Of a stretch of DNA of 64,000 nucleotides, positions 42,259-50,968 are shown piece after piece; positions within the stretch are counted from its first letter, which is position 1; every line of letters starts with the position of its first letter. Under the pieces are notes generated by a model. It was given only the letters and a program-made list of their open reading frames with translations. It searched no databases and had not been told where the DNA came from. Source of the DNA: Bradyrhizobium sp. ORS 278 (GTDB lineage: Bacteria > Pseudomonadota > Alphaproteobacteria > Rhizobiales > Xanthobacteraceae); NCBI RefSeq assembly GCF_000026145.1, contig NC_009445.1, positions 5,672,501-5,736,500 of the forward strand, given 5' to 3'. The translations under genes were made by a program, and so were the position numbers.

Positions 42259-43526
42259 TGTTCAGCCCGGAGACATAGCTTACACCTGTTCGGGGACATA
42301 GTTGACACTTTTGGGGTCGCGCAAATCGATGGCTGCGATCTGATGCGCGGCAAAGAATATTCCGAACTGTCCGTCGGCGCTGAGTGGCCGGATAGCCAGC
42401 CGCTCTCCGCGAAAGGCTTGCGGGACTTTCCACAGCCGTCCCTCGAAGCTGACGTAGGCCTTGGTGGTCGACACGGAGCGAACGGTCTCACCCTCGTCGT
42501 ATTCGACTACTGGAAGGCGGTCCGGCATCGTGCGTTGGCTTGGTCGATAGCGGCTTGCCGGCACGTCGAAGTTCAGAGCCTCGTGCGGCCGGTCGAGATT
42601 GTAGATGGAGCGCCATTCGTCGAATGCCCGCTGGACATCGGGAAGGTCACGGTAGCGCCTGAAGGCAAACACCTCAGCCTTCAGACTGCGGTGGAAGCGT
42701 TCGTTCTTGCCGCGGCTCTGAGGATGGTAGGGCCGGCTGTGGATTGTTCGAACGCCGAGCTTCAGAAGCCAGACCGTCAGTGCGGTCCAGGGGTCTTCAA
42801 GTGTAAAGCCCCAAGGGCCACCATTGTCGACGAACATCGCATCCGGCAATCCATAGCGGCGGAACGTCGTCTCCAGATGTCCTTTAACCGTAGAGCCGCG
42901 CTCGTTGTCACAAGCCGCCAGGCACAACGAGAAGCGCGAGTGATCGTCCAACGCCGTCAGCGGGTGACAGGACACACCGTTTTCCAGCGCACTGTGTCCC
43001 TTGAAGTCCATCTGCCAAAGCTGATTGGGCGTATCCTTCTCGAACCGAGTGTAGGGCTGTCCGGGCGTGCCTGCAGGCTCCATCACGCGATCGTAGCGGC
43101 GCAGGATGGTGTGCACGGTGGATATCGCCGGGACAGCTTGCCCGTCGCGCTCGAGACGACGTGCGAGCTTGCGCGCGCCCCAGGCCGGGTGAGCATCGCG
43201 CAACGCGACAATCTGCTGCTCGATCGCAGCCGCAGTGCGCTCAGGACTGCGATGAGGCCGCCGCGACCGGTCTGCCAGCGCCGTGTCGCCAGTGTCATGC
43301 CGCTGGATCCATTTGTAGCCCGTCTGGGGGCTGATGCTGAACCGCCGACACAGCTCCCGCCGGTTGGCCCCTTCCTGCTTGGCAAGCATCACAAACTCTC
43401 GTCGCTGGTCCATGACAGACACCTCTCGCCACGGCATCGCTCGCCCCTTTGCTTGACGAATCGAGCCGATTTTGACGTGTCAACCATGTGTCCGAACACC
43501 CGTCAGCTATGTCCCCGGGCTGAACA
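42259..43526. mobile_element. Complete IS481-family insertion sequence (1268 bp)
   Basis: The ends are 21-base inverted repeats with one mismatch: TGTTCAGCCCGGAGACATAG on the left and, read inward, TGTTCAGCCCGGGGACATAG on the right. Both ends begin TGT. It is flanked by a 4-base direct repeat CTGC (42255-42258 and 43527-43530), a target duplication. One intact transposase fills the element. All parts look functional, suggesting recent insertion. Confidence 0.92.
42280..43437 (-). CDS. IS481 family transposase
   Basis: A 385-residue DDE transposase. The N-terminal helix-turn-helix is KQEGANRRELCRRFSISPQT; a second HTH lies around SPERTAAAIEQQIVALRDAH. The catalytic core shows the first Asp in WQMDFKGHSAL, the second in AMFVDNGGPWGF and the Glu in GKNERFHRSLKAEVFAFRRY. 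A C-terminal beta-rich tail follows. It is full length with no frameshift. The ATG (MPWREVSVMDQRREFVM) lies about 90 bases inside the right terminal repeat. Confidence 0.95.
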   Translation of the reverse strand: MPWREVSVMDQRREFVMLAKQEGANRRELCRRFSISPQTGYKWIQRHDTGDTALADRSRRPHRSPERTAAAIEQQIVALRDAHPAWGARKLARRLERDGQAVPAISTVHTILRRYDRVMEPAGTPGQPYTRFEKDTPNQLWQMDFKGHSALENGVSCHPLTALDDHSRFSLCLAACDNERGSTVKGHLETTFRRYGLPDAMFVDNGGPWGFTLEDPWTALTVWLLKLGVRTIHSRPYHPQSRGKNERFHRSLKAEVFAFRRYRDLPDVQRAFDEWRSIYNLDRPHEALNFDVPASRYRPSQRTMPDRLPVVEYDEGETVRSVSTTKAYVSFEGRLWKVPQAFRGERLAIRPLSADGQFGIFFAAHQIAAIDLRDPKSVNYVPEQV

Positions 43527-43569
43527 CTGCGCGGACGATGACAGCCGTGGGTGGGGCAAACTCTCCCCG

Positions 43570-43640
43570 CGTCATTGCGAGCGAGGCGAAGCAATCCAGA
43601 TTCATGCACACAGCCCTGGATTGCTTCGCTTGGAATGACG
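43570..43640. repeat. Dispersed palindromic repeat (CGTCATTGCGAGCG type)
   Basis: CGTCATTGCGAGCGAGGCG with AAGCAATCCAG on the left pairs with CTGGATTGCTTCGCTTGGAA then TGACG on the right; the loop is ATTCATGCACACAGC. This is a widely distributed proteobacterial intergenic element. Confidence 0.7.
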
Positions 43641-43758
43641 TCGGTGTTTGACGCACAAGCTGGGCGCCCCTCTGGCTTTGACCGATTGTTCAAATCGCAT
43701 CCGCACACACCTCTCCGCTCCCGCGACAGCATCGTGCCCGGGCTGATCATCAGCATCG

Positions 43759-44116
43759 CCCCTCGCCAATCGAGGGTGCAGGGAAGGCCGGGCGTCTGCC
43801 GACACCCGCGGCCCCCGTGCGGAAGAGAGTGCACGGGGCAGGAACCACAGGATCGGCCAGGACATCCCGGCCTTCCCTGCGCAACGGCTTTACGGCTTCC
43901 TTCGCGCTCTCCCTGGGGACCGGGCTTTCTTGCCCCCATCATCCGCACGGCTGCTTCGCGCAACGGCACGAACTTGACCTCAGCATCGGGAGGCCAGGAC
44001 CACACGACTTCGCCGTCCGCAAGCCGCCGGTCGTCATCCGGCGCCTCACGGCCATCGCTCCCCGCACTCCACGTATCGTGACGACGCGTACGCCCCTCTT
44101 CGATGAGGCGGGATGG
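43759..44116 (+). repeat. Large dispersed element, copy B (about 360 bp)
   Basis: Second copy of the element at 4993-5375, same orientation. The 14-base arms GCAGGGAAGGCCGG (43778-43791) and CCGGCCTTCCCTGC (43867-43880) are perfect, as in copy A. It shares CTCCCTGGGGACCGGGC, CCAGGACCACACGACTTCGC, CGTATCGTGACGACGCGTAC and CTC...GATGAGGCGGGATGG. It ends about 80 bases before the alpha/beta hydrolase gene; copy A likewise lies upstream of a rightward gene. Confidence 0.75.
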
Positions 44117-44198
44117 CGCATCCAACCATAAATTCTGAAAAAAGGAAAGCGCAAATTTCGGCGAACACGAAAGATCGAACGTGTGGTAACGTGATTGC

Positions 44199-44933
44199 AT
44201 GACCAACCGCATCTTGCTCCACGGCGTCCCCGATACGCCCGCGATCTGGGACCCGCTGATTGCGGCACTCGGCGAGACCGTGGCAGTACCTGCCCTGCCC
44301 GGCTTCGATGGCGATGTCCCTCCTGGCTTCGCCTGCACCAAGGATGCCTACGCCGACTGGCTGATTGCGCTGATGGAAGCACAGCATGCGGCGTTCGGGC
44401 CACTGGATCTGGTCGGGCATGATTGGGGCGCGCTGCTGGTGCTGCGCGCGGCGGCGCTGCGGCCGGAGCTGGTGCGGTCCTGGGCAGTGGCCGGCGGCGC
44501 GCTCGATGCCGATTATCGGGGACATCGCATCGCGCGGATTTGGAATACGCCCGTGCTGGGCGAAATCTTCATGGCATTGTCGACTCGGAGCGCCATGGCG
44601 CGGATGTTCCGGCAGAGCGGATTGCCATCGCAGCTCGCGGCGCGCGAAGCTTCGGCGTGGCGCGCGCCGATGCGGCGGGCGATCCTCGCGCTGTATCGCT
44701 CCGCAGATGGGCTCCGCTTTGGCGGCGACTGGATCGCGCGGCTTGCTCAGCTGCCGCGGCGCGGGTTGGTGATCTCGGGCACGCAGGACCCTTTCGTGCC
44801 GCTCGAGACTCTCAGCCGCTTCGCGCACGCGCATGGCGCGCGGCTGCATGTCGAGCCGGATGCGGGTCACTGGAGCATCGTCGAGCGGCCGCAGAGCATC
44901 GCAGCGGCGCTGCGCGCGCATTGGGCCGCGTGA
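44199..44933 (+). CDS. Alpha/beta hydrolase
   Basis: A 244-residue cytoplasmic hydrolase. The oxyanion-hole segment is ILLHGVPDTPAIWDPL, the nucleophile elbow is LVGHDWGALL with Asp as nucleophile, the acid is in VISGTQDPFVPLE and the catalytic His in EPDAGHWSIVERP. An aspartate nucleophile within GHDWG is shared by epoxide hydrolases and haloalkane dehalogenases, so one of these activities is likely. Slightly short for the family. No operon partners. Confidence 0.85.
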   Translation: MTNRILLHGVPDTPAIWDPLIAALGETVAVPALPGFDGDVPPGFACTKDAYADWLIALMEAQHAAFGPLDLVGHDWGALLVLRAAALRPELVRSWAVAGGALDADYRGHRIARIWNTPVLGEIFMALSTRSAMARMFRQSGLPSQLAAREASAWRAPMRRAILALYRSADGLRFGGDWIARLAQLPRRGLVISGTQDPFVPLETLSRFAHAHGARLHVEPDAGHWSIVERPQSIAAALRAHWAA

Positions 44934-45071
44934 GCATGAGCCAGTGTTGAATCCGCTTGACGAGGAGAGCGTTACGGCGGCTCGACGCGCGCAGCAGTCA
45001 TCACACAATCTTCGGTGGATTGCGGTCGTCTGATACCCTAAGATGACGTCGCTCATCGGAGGACATCCGAC

Positions 45072-46622
45072 ATGATGCGTCTCATGGCATCATTCGCAAC
45101 CCTGCTTGTCGTCGGTCTGCTGATCAATGCAGCTTCGGCCGAGGATGCCGGCCTCGCCGGCTTCCCTCAACCCGATTGGGCGACCGCCACGCCCGAAGAA
45201 GAAGGCATGGATTCCGCCGCGCTGGCGAAGCTCGTCGCGATGGGCAAGGCGATGCGGTTCGACAGCCTGCTGATCACGCGTCATGGCCGGGTCGTGCTGG
45301 ATGCCTCCTACGCGCCGTACAGCGCCGATCAACCGCACATCATCAATTCCTCGACAAAGGCGGTCGTCGCGACGTTGATCGCGATGCTGCTCAAGGACGG
45401 CGTGCTCGACAGCCTCGATCATCCGGTGCTCGACTTCTTTGCGGATCGCAAGATCGATAATGTCGACGCGCGCAAGCAGGCGCTGACGGTGCAGCATCTG
45501 CTCAACATGACCTCCGGCTTCGACTGGGACGAAGGTTATAATGGCGGCGCCGAAACGTCGCTCTACGAGATGGGCCGCAGCCCGGACTGGGTGCAGTACA
45601 TTCTCGACCGGCCGATGGCGCATGCGCCCGGCGAGACGTTCTACTACAACAGCGGCAACTCGCATCTGCTGTCCGCGATCGTCACCAAGCTCACCGGCAA
45701 GAGCGCGGAGGATTTTGCCCAGGAGCGACTGTTCGGGCCGCTCGGCATCAGCGAGCACGCCTGGTTCAAGGATTCCAAGGGGATCTCCAGCGGCGGCTTC
45801 GGGCTGGCGCTGAAGCCGCGCGACATGGCGAAGCTCGGCTACCTCTATCTGCGCGGCGGCCGCTGGGGCGCGCAGCAATTGCTGCCGCCCGACTGGATCG
45901 ACGCCGTCAACCATGCCACCGTCAGCATGAATGCGAAATTCGATCCCGGGCTCTCCTACGCCGATCAGTTCTGGGCCCTGCCCGACAAGCACGTATTCAT
46001 GGCAGTAGGCTATCACTGCCAGGTGATCATGGTGCTGCCCGATCGCGACATCGTGGCGGTGATGACGGCGCGTGACTTCTGTCCGTTCCGCAAGCTCGCC
46101 AATGCCATCGTGGCGGCCGCGACGTCCGACAGCACGCTGCCGGCGGCGCCCGACGCGGCGGCCGCGCTCGCCACTGATGTCCGCGAGGCCGCGACGGAAC
46201 TGCGAGGCCCCGTCGGCGCGGTGCCGGAGACCGCGGCGGCCATCTCTGGGAAGACCTACAGCTTCCCGCCTGGCCCGCTCGGCATCAACACGATCAAGCT
46301 CGACCTCATGGGACCCGAGCCGCAGGTCACCTGGGACATCCCGTCGCGAGACCGCTCCGGCGGCACGGTGCATCTGCAGAGCCCGATCGGCCTCGACGGC
46401 CTCTATCGCAAGACCGTGCCACCGCATCCGTGGGAGCCCTTCGTCTACCGGGCGATGAAGGGCAGCTGGGTCGACGCCATGACCTTCACGATCGACGTGC
46501 AGTTCATCGGCCAGGGCGAGGAGCGCAACTGGCGGCTCAGCTTCGACGGCGACAAGGTGACGTTCCGGACCAAGGGCCGCTATGGCAAGGACGTGGCGGT
46601 GGAGGGACAGGCCGTCAACTAG
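45072..46622 (+). CDS. Serine hydrolase, beta-lactamase class C family
   Basis: A 516-residue exported enzyme: signal peptide (MRLMASFATLLVVGLLINAA, cleavage near ASAED). The SxxK motif is SSTK (Ser93-Lys96) in IINSSTKAVVATLIAMLLKD, the YxN motif appears in ETFYYNSGNSHLLSAIV, and FGLALKPRDMAKLGYLYLRG is family-typical. The family includes esterases, D-aminopeptidases and penicillin-binding-like proteins. A C-terminal beta-rich domain (about residues 380-516) is extra to the catalytic core. The ATG follows CGGAGGACATCCGAC. Confidence 0.9.
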   Translation: MMRLMASFATLLVVGLLINAASAEDAGLAGFPQPDWATATPEEEGMDSAALAKLVAMGKAMRFDSLLITRHGRVVLDASYAPYSADQPHIINSSTKAVVATLIAMLLKDGVLDSLDHPVLDFFADRKIDNVDARKQALTVQHLLNMTSGFDWDEGYNGGAETSLYEMGRSPDWVQYILDRPMAHAPGETFYYNSGNSHLLSAIVTKLTGKSAEDFAQERLFGPLGISEHAWFKDSKGISSGGFGLALKPRDMAKLGYLYLRGGRWGAQQLLPPDWIDAVNHATVSMNAKFDPGLSYADQFWALPDKHVFMAVGYHCQVIMVLPDRDIVAVMTARDFCPFRKLANAIVAAATSDSTLPAAPDAAAALATDVREAATELRGPVGAVPETAAAISGKTYSFPPGPLGINTIKLDLMGPEPQVTWDIPSRDRSGGTVHLQSPIGLDGLYRKTVPPHPWEPFVYRAMKGSWVDAMTFTIDVQFIGQGEERNWRLSFDGDKVTFRTKGRYGKDVAVEGQAVN

Positions 46623-46776
46623 GTCAAACGCCGTTTCCCGAGCTGGCAGCGTGCTGCCATCGCGCGTTCTTCCGCGTGATCAATCCAGTTTGTATTTAGA
46701 ACCCCGTCGCGGGGCTCGCGTTGGTCTCTCGCAAGCAAGCCGGTCTGCGACGGGCTAGAAACGCGAGGAACCGATC

Positions 46777-46833
46777 ATGTCCACCTCGACCGAGACCAAG
46801 GGCGAGCCCCTCCATGGAAGGGGCAGCCGATGA
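46777..46833 (+). CDS. 18-residue upstream frame coupled to the next gene
   Basis: ATG 46777 to TGA 46831-46833 encodes MSTSTETKGEPLHGRGSR. It has GAGGAA at good spacing and its stop overlaps the start of the next gene (ATGA). The next gene has no clear Shine-Dalgarno of its own, so translation may be coupled. It may also be chance. Confidence 0.3.
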   Translation: MSTSTETKGEPLHGRGSR

Positions 46834-47429
46834 GCAACAAGCATCCGAAGATGCCGCGCCCAAGCGATGTCGACCTCGTACGCAATCCGCTGATCGGCGG
46901 CTCCAAGGGCGTCACCATGGCGCAGGCGAGCCTCGACGATCTCGAGCAGCTGGAAGGCGCCAACACGTTTCAGGGCGACATCGAGAACGACACCAATGCC
47001 CAAGGGGGCATCGACAAGGCCGAGGTGATGGACCGCCGGCGCGGGCCGCCGCAACATGATCGCGACCAGCCGTCCCGTCACAAGGAGCTGCAGGGCCGCA
47101 AGACGCATGAACAGCAGCTGCGCATGCTCGAGAGCAAGCCCGACCATCCGGACTCCAATCAGCTCGCGCGCGAGATCGAGCGGGACCAGCACCGCGCCCG
47201 TGTGACCGATGCCAGGGCGAGCAACGCCGACGGCGCTCCCGCGCCGCGCATCAAAGCCAAGGGCGACGGCTCCGGCGCAATGACCGATCTGCAGGAGGAT
47301 CTGGTCGGCGACAACATGGTGCTATCGAACCGCGACAAGACCGAGAGCTCGCGCGAGCGTGACCTCGACGGCCGCTGGGTCGAGACCGAGCAATATCAGG
47401 ATCACACCGACAACAAGGGCCGCGGCTGA
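46830..47429 (+). CDS. Hydrophilic hypothetical protein
   Basis: A 199-residue, highly charged protein without membrane segments, Cys-free and rich in Asp, Arg, Gln and Gly. Segments include VDLVRNPLIGGSKGVTMAQA, LEGANTFQGDIENDTNAQGG and QLREIERDQHRARV-like helices. It is probably largely disordered, like LEA-type or stress proteins. I do not recognise a named family. The next gene, for a small secreted protein, follows after about 100 bases. Confidence 0.7.
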   Translation: MSNKHPKMPRPSDVDLVRNPLIGGSKGVTMAQASLDDLEQLEGANTFQGDIENDTNAQGGIDKAEVMDRRRGPPQHDRDQPSRHKELQGRKTHEQQLRMLESKPDHPDSNQLAREIERDQHRARVTDARASNADGAPAPRIKAKGDGSGAMTDLQEDLVGDNMVLSNRDKTESSRERDLDGRWVETEQYQDHTDNKGRG

Positions 47430-47531
47430 GCACGGACCGTGACGCTCCGACACGGCGCGCCACCGGTCACAAAGGAACGGCGGCGGCACTGTCCTGTTAG
47501 CTCTGCTCAGCAGACAGAGAAAGGACTCCCC

Positions 47532-47828
47532 ATGAAGATCACCACCATCGCACTTGCGACCGCGTTCGCGCTGACGAGCTCGCTGGCACTGGCCCAGGGC
47601 AGCAGCGGCGCCGGGGCCAATTCGGGCACGGGCGCATCGGGAACGACGACCAGCCCCGGCATGACCGGCAACGGCACCGGCACGACTGGCGCCAACATGG
47701 GCCGCACCACGACCGGCACCGACACCAGCGCCACCGGCGGTCACACCGGCATGAGCAATGGCAGCACCGACAACGGCACGATGGGGACGATGAGCCCGCA
47801 TGCCGGCGCCAAGAGCAACGGCAAATAG
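47532..47828 (+). CDS. Small secreted Gly/Thr/Ser-rich protein
   Basis: A 98-residue protein: signal peptide (MKITTIALATAFALTSSLAL, cleavage after ALA) and a mature low-complexity region of Gly, Thr, Ser, Asn and Met (GTGTTGANMGRTTTGTDTSA). There is no globular core. ATG 47532 follows AAAGGACTCCCC. Such proteins occur in many rhizobia; function unknown. Confidence 0.75.
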   Translation: MKITTIALATAFALTSSLALAQGSSGAGANSGTGASGTTTSPGMTGNGTGTTGANMGRTTTGTDTSATGGHTGMSNGSTDNGTMGTMSPHAGAKSNGK

Positions 47829-47830
47829 GG

Positions 47831-47994
47831 CCGTAGGGTGGGCAAAGGCGCGCCGTGATGCTGCTGATCGATCAGCGCTGTCGTGCGCGCCGTGCTCACC
47901 ACCACGCATCGTGTCGACCTCACGATGGTGGGCACGGCGCGGACGACAACAGGGCACGAGCGGCGGCATATGCGCGCGCCTAGGCCCACCTACT
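47831..47994. repeat. Dispersed palindromic repeat (GTAGGGTGGGCAAAGGCGC type)
   Basis: The outer arms GTAGGGTGGGCAAAGGCGCGC and GCGCGCGCCTAGGCCCACCTAC pair imperfectly. An inner region (CGTGCTCACCACCACGCATC with GATGGTGGGCACGGCGCG) forms a second stem. It lies between convergent genes and may serve as a terminator for both. Confidence 0.65.
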
Positions 47995-48009
47995 TTCTTT
48001 GTTGTCGTT

Positions 48010-48576
48010 CTACGCGCTGACCGGACCGGCGACGCGGGCGCGGCGAATGGCGTTGGCGGCGATGATGATGTGCAGCAGCAGCGACAGGCCGAAGCCGAGC
48101 AGGTGCTGCGCGGGACTGGCCGGGACGACGAGCAGGGTGATCAGCCCAAGCGGAATGAACAGCACGAGACCCGTCACGAGACCCGGATTGTAGCTGCGGA
48201 AGCGCAGCGCCGGACCGATGTGGCCCAGCGAGTTCACCAGCATCAGATAGGGCGCGACCAGCGCCCAGCCTGGACCGGCCACCCAGGCGACATAGAGCGC
48301 GACGAGATCGATGCCCCAGACCGCGCCGCAATTGACCCACAGCACATCGCCTGTCGTCAGCGCCTCGCGGCCGCCGAACATCACGCGGTTGACGAAGCTG
48401 CGGAAGCGATCGCCGGTGTGCTCCTCGACCTGGTGAATCATGTAGCCCGGCGAGTGCAGGAAGATCAGCAGCAGCGCCAGCGGCCAGTCCGCCGCCAGCA
48501 GCGGCACCAGCACCAGCAGCGCGGCCGCCATGAAGACGGCGCCGGCAACCCAATGTCGGGCGAGGAGATCGAACAT
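48010..48576 (-). CDS. HXXEE domain-containing membrane protein
   Basis: A 188-residue membrane protein with about six helices. The defining motif occurs as YMIHQVEEHTGDRF (HxxEE), with the family's second histidine region VNSLGHIGPALRFRSYNPGL and the C-terminal LLLHIIIAANAIRRAR. Conserved His and Glu in membrane helices hint at a metal site, but the family's role is unknown. ATG 48574-48576. Confidence 0.8.
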   Translation of the reverse strand: MFDLLARHWVAGAVFMAAALLVLVPLLAADWPLALLLIFLHSPGYMIHQVEEHTGDRFRSFVNRVMFGGREALTTGDVLWVNCGAVWGIDLVALYVAWVAGPGWALVAPYLMLVNSLGHIGPALRFRSYNPGLVTGLVLFIPLGLITLLVVPASPAQHLLGFGLSLLLHIIIAANAIRRARVAGPVSA

Positions 48577-48721
48577 GACCCATTGATGCGTGAATCGAGC
48601 GGCGTTGCCAAGCCGGAGTCCTCCGGGACCCCTGGTGCGCCGCGCCTGCGCAGCCCGCGAGAACCTCGAGGCGATGGAGCTTAGAGCGGCACGTGCGTTC
48701 CGCAAACCGAAACAGTCCGCC

Positions 48722-48955
48722 CTAATGAGACTTCCGGTCGGAACCGCCGAGGCGCTGCGCAAGCTTTTTCAGGCTCGCCTCGCTCGGCGGCAGACTCTGG
48801 AACTCGCGGATCGCCTGCGACAGCTCCTGGTCCGACATCGGATGCGCGGGCTGTTGGAGCCGGCCCTCCGTCAGCGCCGTTGCGATGGTCTCGATATGCG
48901 GGCCGGAGCCGCCAAGCCATCGGCGGAGCCGGTCGAGGAACGCGAGGTGGGGCAC
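48722..48955 (-). CDS. Small hypothetical protein
   Basis: A 77-residue frame from GTG 48953-48955 (PHLAFLDRLRRWLGGSGPHI), with GGAGAA upstream, to a tail EASLKKLAQRLGGSDRKSH. It is mostly helical and amphipathic. It is divergent from the Crp/Fnr gene. An upstream ATG would add 37 arginine-rich residues that look non-coding. No family recognised. Confidence 0.5.
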   Translation of the reverse strand: MPHLAFLDRLRRWLGGSGPHIETIATALTEGRLQQPAHPMSDQELSQAIREFQSLPPSEASLKKLAQRLGGSDRKSH

Positions 48956-49080
48956 GGCAGTTCTCCCGATGCGGCGACCGGCGACATTCTCCGCATTTCC
49001 TGATACCAACGTCGACCTTAGTAGGAACCGTGGGCCGCGTGATCTCATTTGATACGTGAGAATCAACAGGCCCGATTTCC

Positions 49081-49806
49081 ATGGATGCCGACAAGATCGT
49101 CATCAACAAGCTCAGGGAGCATTCCCGGCTTTCCGGCGAAGACATCGCCGAGATCAGAGATCTCACCTTCATGCCGCGCGGGCTCGCCGATCAGGAGGAC
49201 CTGATCCGGCAGGGCGACGAGCCCGACAAGTCCGTCGTCGTGCTCTCCGGCTGGGTGGCGCGCTATCATCTGCTGCCGGGCGGGGGCCGGCAATATCTCT
49301 CGTTCCACATGGCCGGCGACTGGCCGGATGCGCAGGCGCTGTTCCTTGACCGCATGGATCATGCGGTGTGCGCGATCGGACCGGCCGTGGTCTCCGGCAT
49401 CGCGCACAAGGAGCTGACGCGGGCGCTCGTCCGGCGCCCGGCGCTCGGCTTTGCGATCTGGCGCGAGACGCTGATCGACGCGGCGATCTTCCGCGAGGCG
49501 ATCACCAACAACAGCGCACGGGGCAAGCCGGCGCGCATGGCCCATCTGTTCTGCGAGCTGTTCTATCGCGCCCGCACGCTCGGCCATGTCGAGGGCGATC
49601 AGCTGCTGCTCCCGGTCAGCCTGGCGCAGCTCGGCGAGGCGTTGGGCATGGCGATCGCGACGGTGAATCGCACGCTGGTCGAGTTGCGCGCCAGCCGCGC
49701 GGTCGATTTCCGCAGCGGCACGATGTCGGTGCACAACTGGCAACGGCTGTGCGCGATCGGCGAGTTCGATCCCGGCTATCTGCACCTGAAGAAGCAGCCG
49801 CGCTGA
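49081..49806 (+). CDS. Crp/Fnr family transcriptional regulator
   Basis: A 241-residue regulator. Residues about 25-140 form a cyclic-nucleotide-binding-like beta barrel (VVVLSGWVARYHLLPGGGRQ, YLSFHMAGDWPDAQALFLDR). Residues about 150-225 form the winged helix, whose recognition part is LPVSLAQLGEALGMAIATVN, then RTLVELRASRAV. The N-terminal Cys set of FNR/FixK2-type oxygen sensors is absent, and the phosphate-binding cassette is not typical of cAMP receptors, so the signal is unknown. Confidence 0.92.
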   Translation: MDADKIVINKLREHSRLSGEDIAEIRDLTFMPRGLADQEDLIRQGDEPDKSVVVLSGWVARYHLLPGGGRQYLSFHMAGDWPDAQALFLDRMDHAVCAIGPAVVSGIAHKELTRALVRRPALGFAIWRETLIDAAIFREAITNNSARGKPARMAHLFCELFYRARTLGHVEGDQLLLPVSLAQLGEALGMAIATVNRTLVELRASRAVDFRSGTMSVHNWQRLCAIGEFDPGYLHLKKQPR

Positions 49807-49815
49807 GACGCGGCG

Positions 49816-50433
49816 TCAGATGCACAGGCCGATCAGCTTGATGTTGAGATGGCAGTCCTTGCTGGCGGGAGGCTTGGCGCCCCAGCGCGTCTGTGTCGTG
49901 GCCTCGGTCTTGTTATCCGTGTTGCCGCCGCCCCTCTGCGCCACGACCGCCTTGCCCTTGCTCTTCGGAGCCGGCTTCGGCTTGTCCGTCTCGTAGTCGC
50001 CGGCGATCACCATCGCCCAATAGGTGCGCTTGCCGCCGGCCGTCTTCGCACTGGCGATGCCGACCTTGGTGGCCTTGGGCAGCAGCAGGTTTTTGCGATG
50101 GCCGGCCGAGTTGATCCATTGGCCGAGCGTCTTGTCGAAACTGTCGTAGCCATAAGCGATGTTCTCGGCAGCGCGGCCGGCTTTCGATGGGGCGACGCGG
50201 CGGGTGAAGGGACCAAGCACCTCATGGCTGAGATCGTCCTTCTCGGCCATCGCGCGCGCCTGCTCCATCGCGATGTGATCCAGCGTGACGTCGCGCGTGA
50301 CCCGGCCTTCGCCGTGCTGCAGCCGGAACGCCGAGATCTGGTCGGCCGGCGCGGAGTCCTGAGCGAACGCCGGAGCCGGCGAGGCGATGGAGACCGCAAC
50401 CAGCGTCGCGCCCAGCAGACGAAGCACTCTCAT
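49816..50433 (-). CDS. CAP domain (SCP/PR1-like) secreted protein
   Basis: A 205-residue exported protein: signal peptide (MRVLRLLGATLVAVSIASPA, ending AFAQ) and a CAP fold. The motifs are RLQHGEGRVTRDVTLDHIAM, DLSHEVLGPFTRRV (cavity His), AAENIAYGYDSFDKTLGQWI, SAGHRKNLLLPKATKVGIAS and YWAMVIAG. It ends in a Lys/Pro-rich tail with two cysteines (KDCHLNIKLIGLCI) that could form a disulphide. Its start abuts the stop of the NIF3-like gene, so the two form an operon. Confidence 0.88.
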   Translation of the reverse strand: MRVLRLLGATLVAVSIASPAPAFAQDSAPADQISAFRLQHGEGRVTRDVTLDHIAMEQARAMAEKDDLSHEVLGPFTRRVAPSKAGRAAENIAYGYDSFDKTLGQWINSAGHRKNLLLPKATKVGIASAKTAGGKRTYWAMVIAGDYETDKPKPAPKSKGKAVVAQRGGGNTDNKTEATTQTRWGAKPPASKDCHLNIKLIGLCI

Positions 50434-50754
50434 CTAGTCCACCACCGCGAGCGGATAGACGTCGATCGCGGGCTCCTCATAGGGGTGCGCCGCACGGATG
50501 GCCGCTAGCACCGGCTTCAGCCGGTCCTCGGCGCAGACGGTCTCGATTCGGTCTTCCGCGACGTCTTCCAGCTTGCCGACGGCGCCGATGCTCGGATTGG
50601 CGCCGGCAAGCGGGCGGAAGCGGCCGGTGCCGGTCAAGGTAAACGAGCAGTAATCATAGTTGCCGATCCGCCCGGCCCCGGCCTCGCCCATGGCGCCGCG
50701 GAGCGCCTCGGCGTTTGCCGTGGGGACGTAGACGACGATCTTGAAGGTCTTCAT
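50434..50754 (-). CDS. NIF3-like insert-domain protein (YqfO/CutA-like fold)
   Basis: A 106-residue protein equal to the small PII/CutA-like domain that sits inside YqfO/NIF3 proteins: FKIVVYVPTANAEALRGAMG, GRIGNYDYCSFTLTGTGRFR, PLAGANPSIG and AIRAAHPYEEPAIDVYPL. The HPYEEPAxDVYPL ending is diagnostic. Stand-alone copies are annotated as NGG1p-interacting factor 3-like. Function unknown; cytoplasmic. Confidence 0.88.
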   Translation of the reverse strand: MKTFKIVVYVPTANAEALRGAMGEAGAGRIGNYDYCSFTLTGTGRFRPLAGANPSIGAVGKLEDVAEDRIETVCAEDRLKPVLAAIRAAHPYEEPAIDVYPLAVVD

Positions 50755-50968
50755 GCGCCCGCGAACCCGCTGGATGATCACACGCGCGTTACCATTGCCC
50801 TCCGGCTGGCGCAATTTTCACCAGCTCACAGCCGGTCACAATCGCGCCAGCGCCGCTGCGCCAGGCTGCTGACCAGCCATTCCGAAACGCGTCTTGTGCG
50901 ACGCAGCAAGTCCGATACACATCAAAGCTCGCAACCGCCGTCCCCCCGCCCTTACGGAAAGCCGCGCC

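Larger units (their letters stand above)
43527..44198. other. Repeat-filled gap right of the IS element
   Basis: Holds, in order, the right half of the IS-interrupted repeat (43527-43556), a CGTCATTGCGAGCGAGGCG-type repeat (43570-43640) and the large element copy B (43759-44116). An AT-rich stretch (44125-44195) before the hydrolase gene probably has its promoter. I see no gene. Confidence 0.65.

Noticed and set aside
43527-44116. A CRISPR array in the repeat-rich gap
   Set aside because: The repeats are unrelated palindromes of different length without regular spacers, and there are no cas genes nearby.
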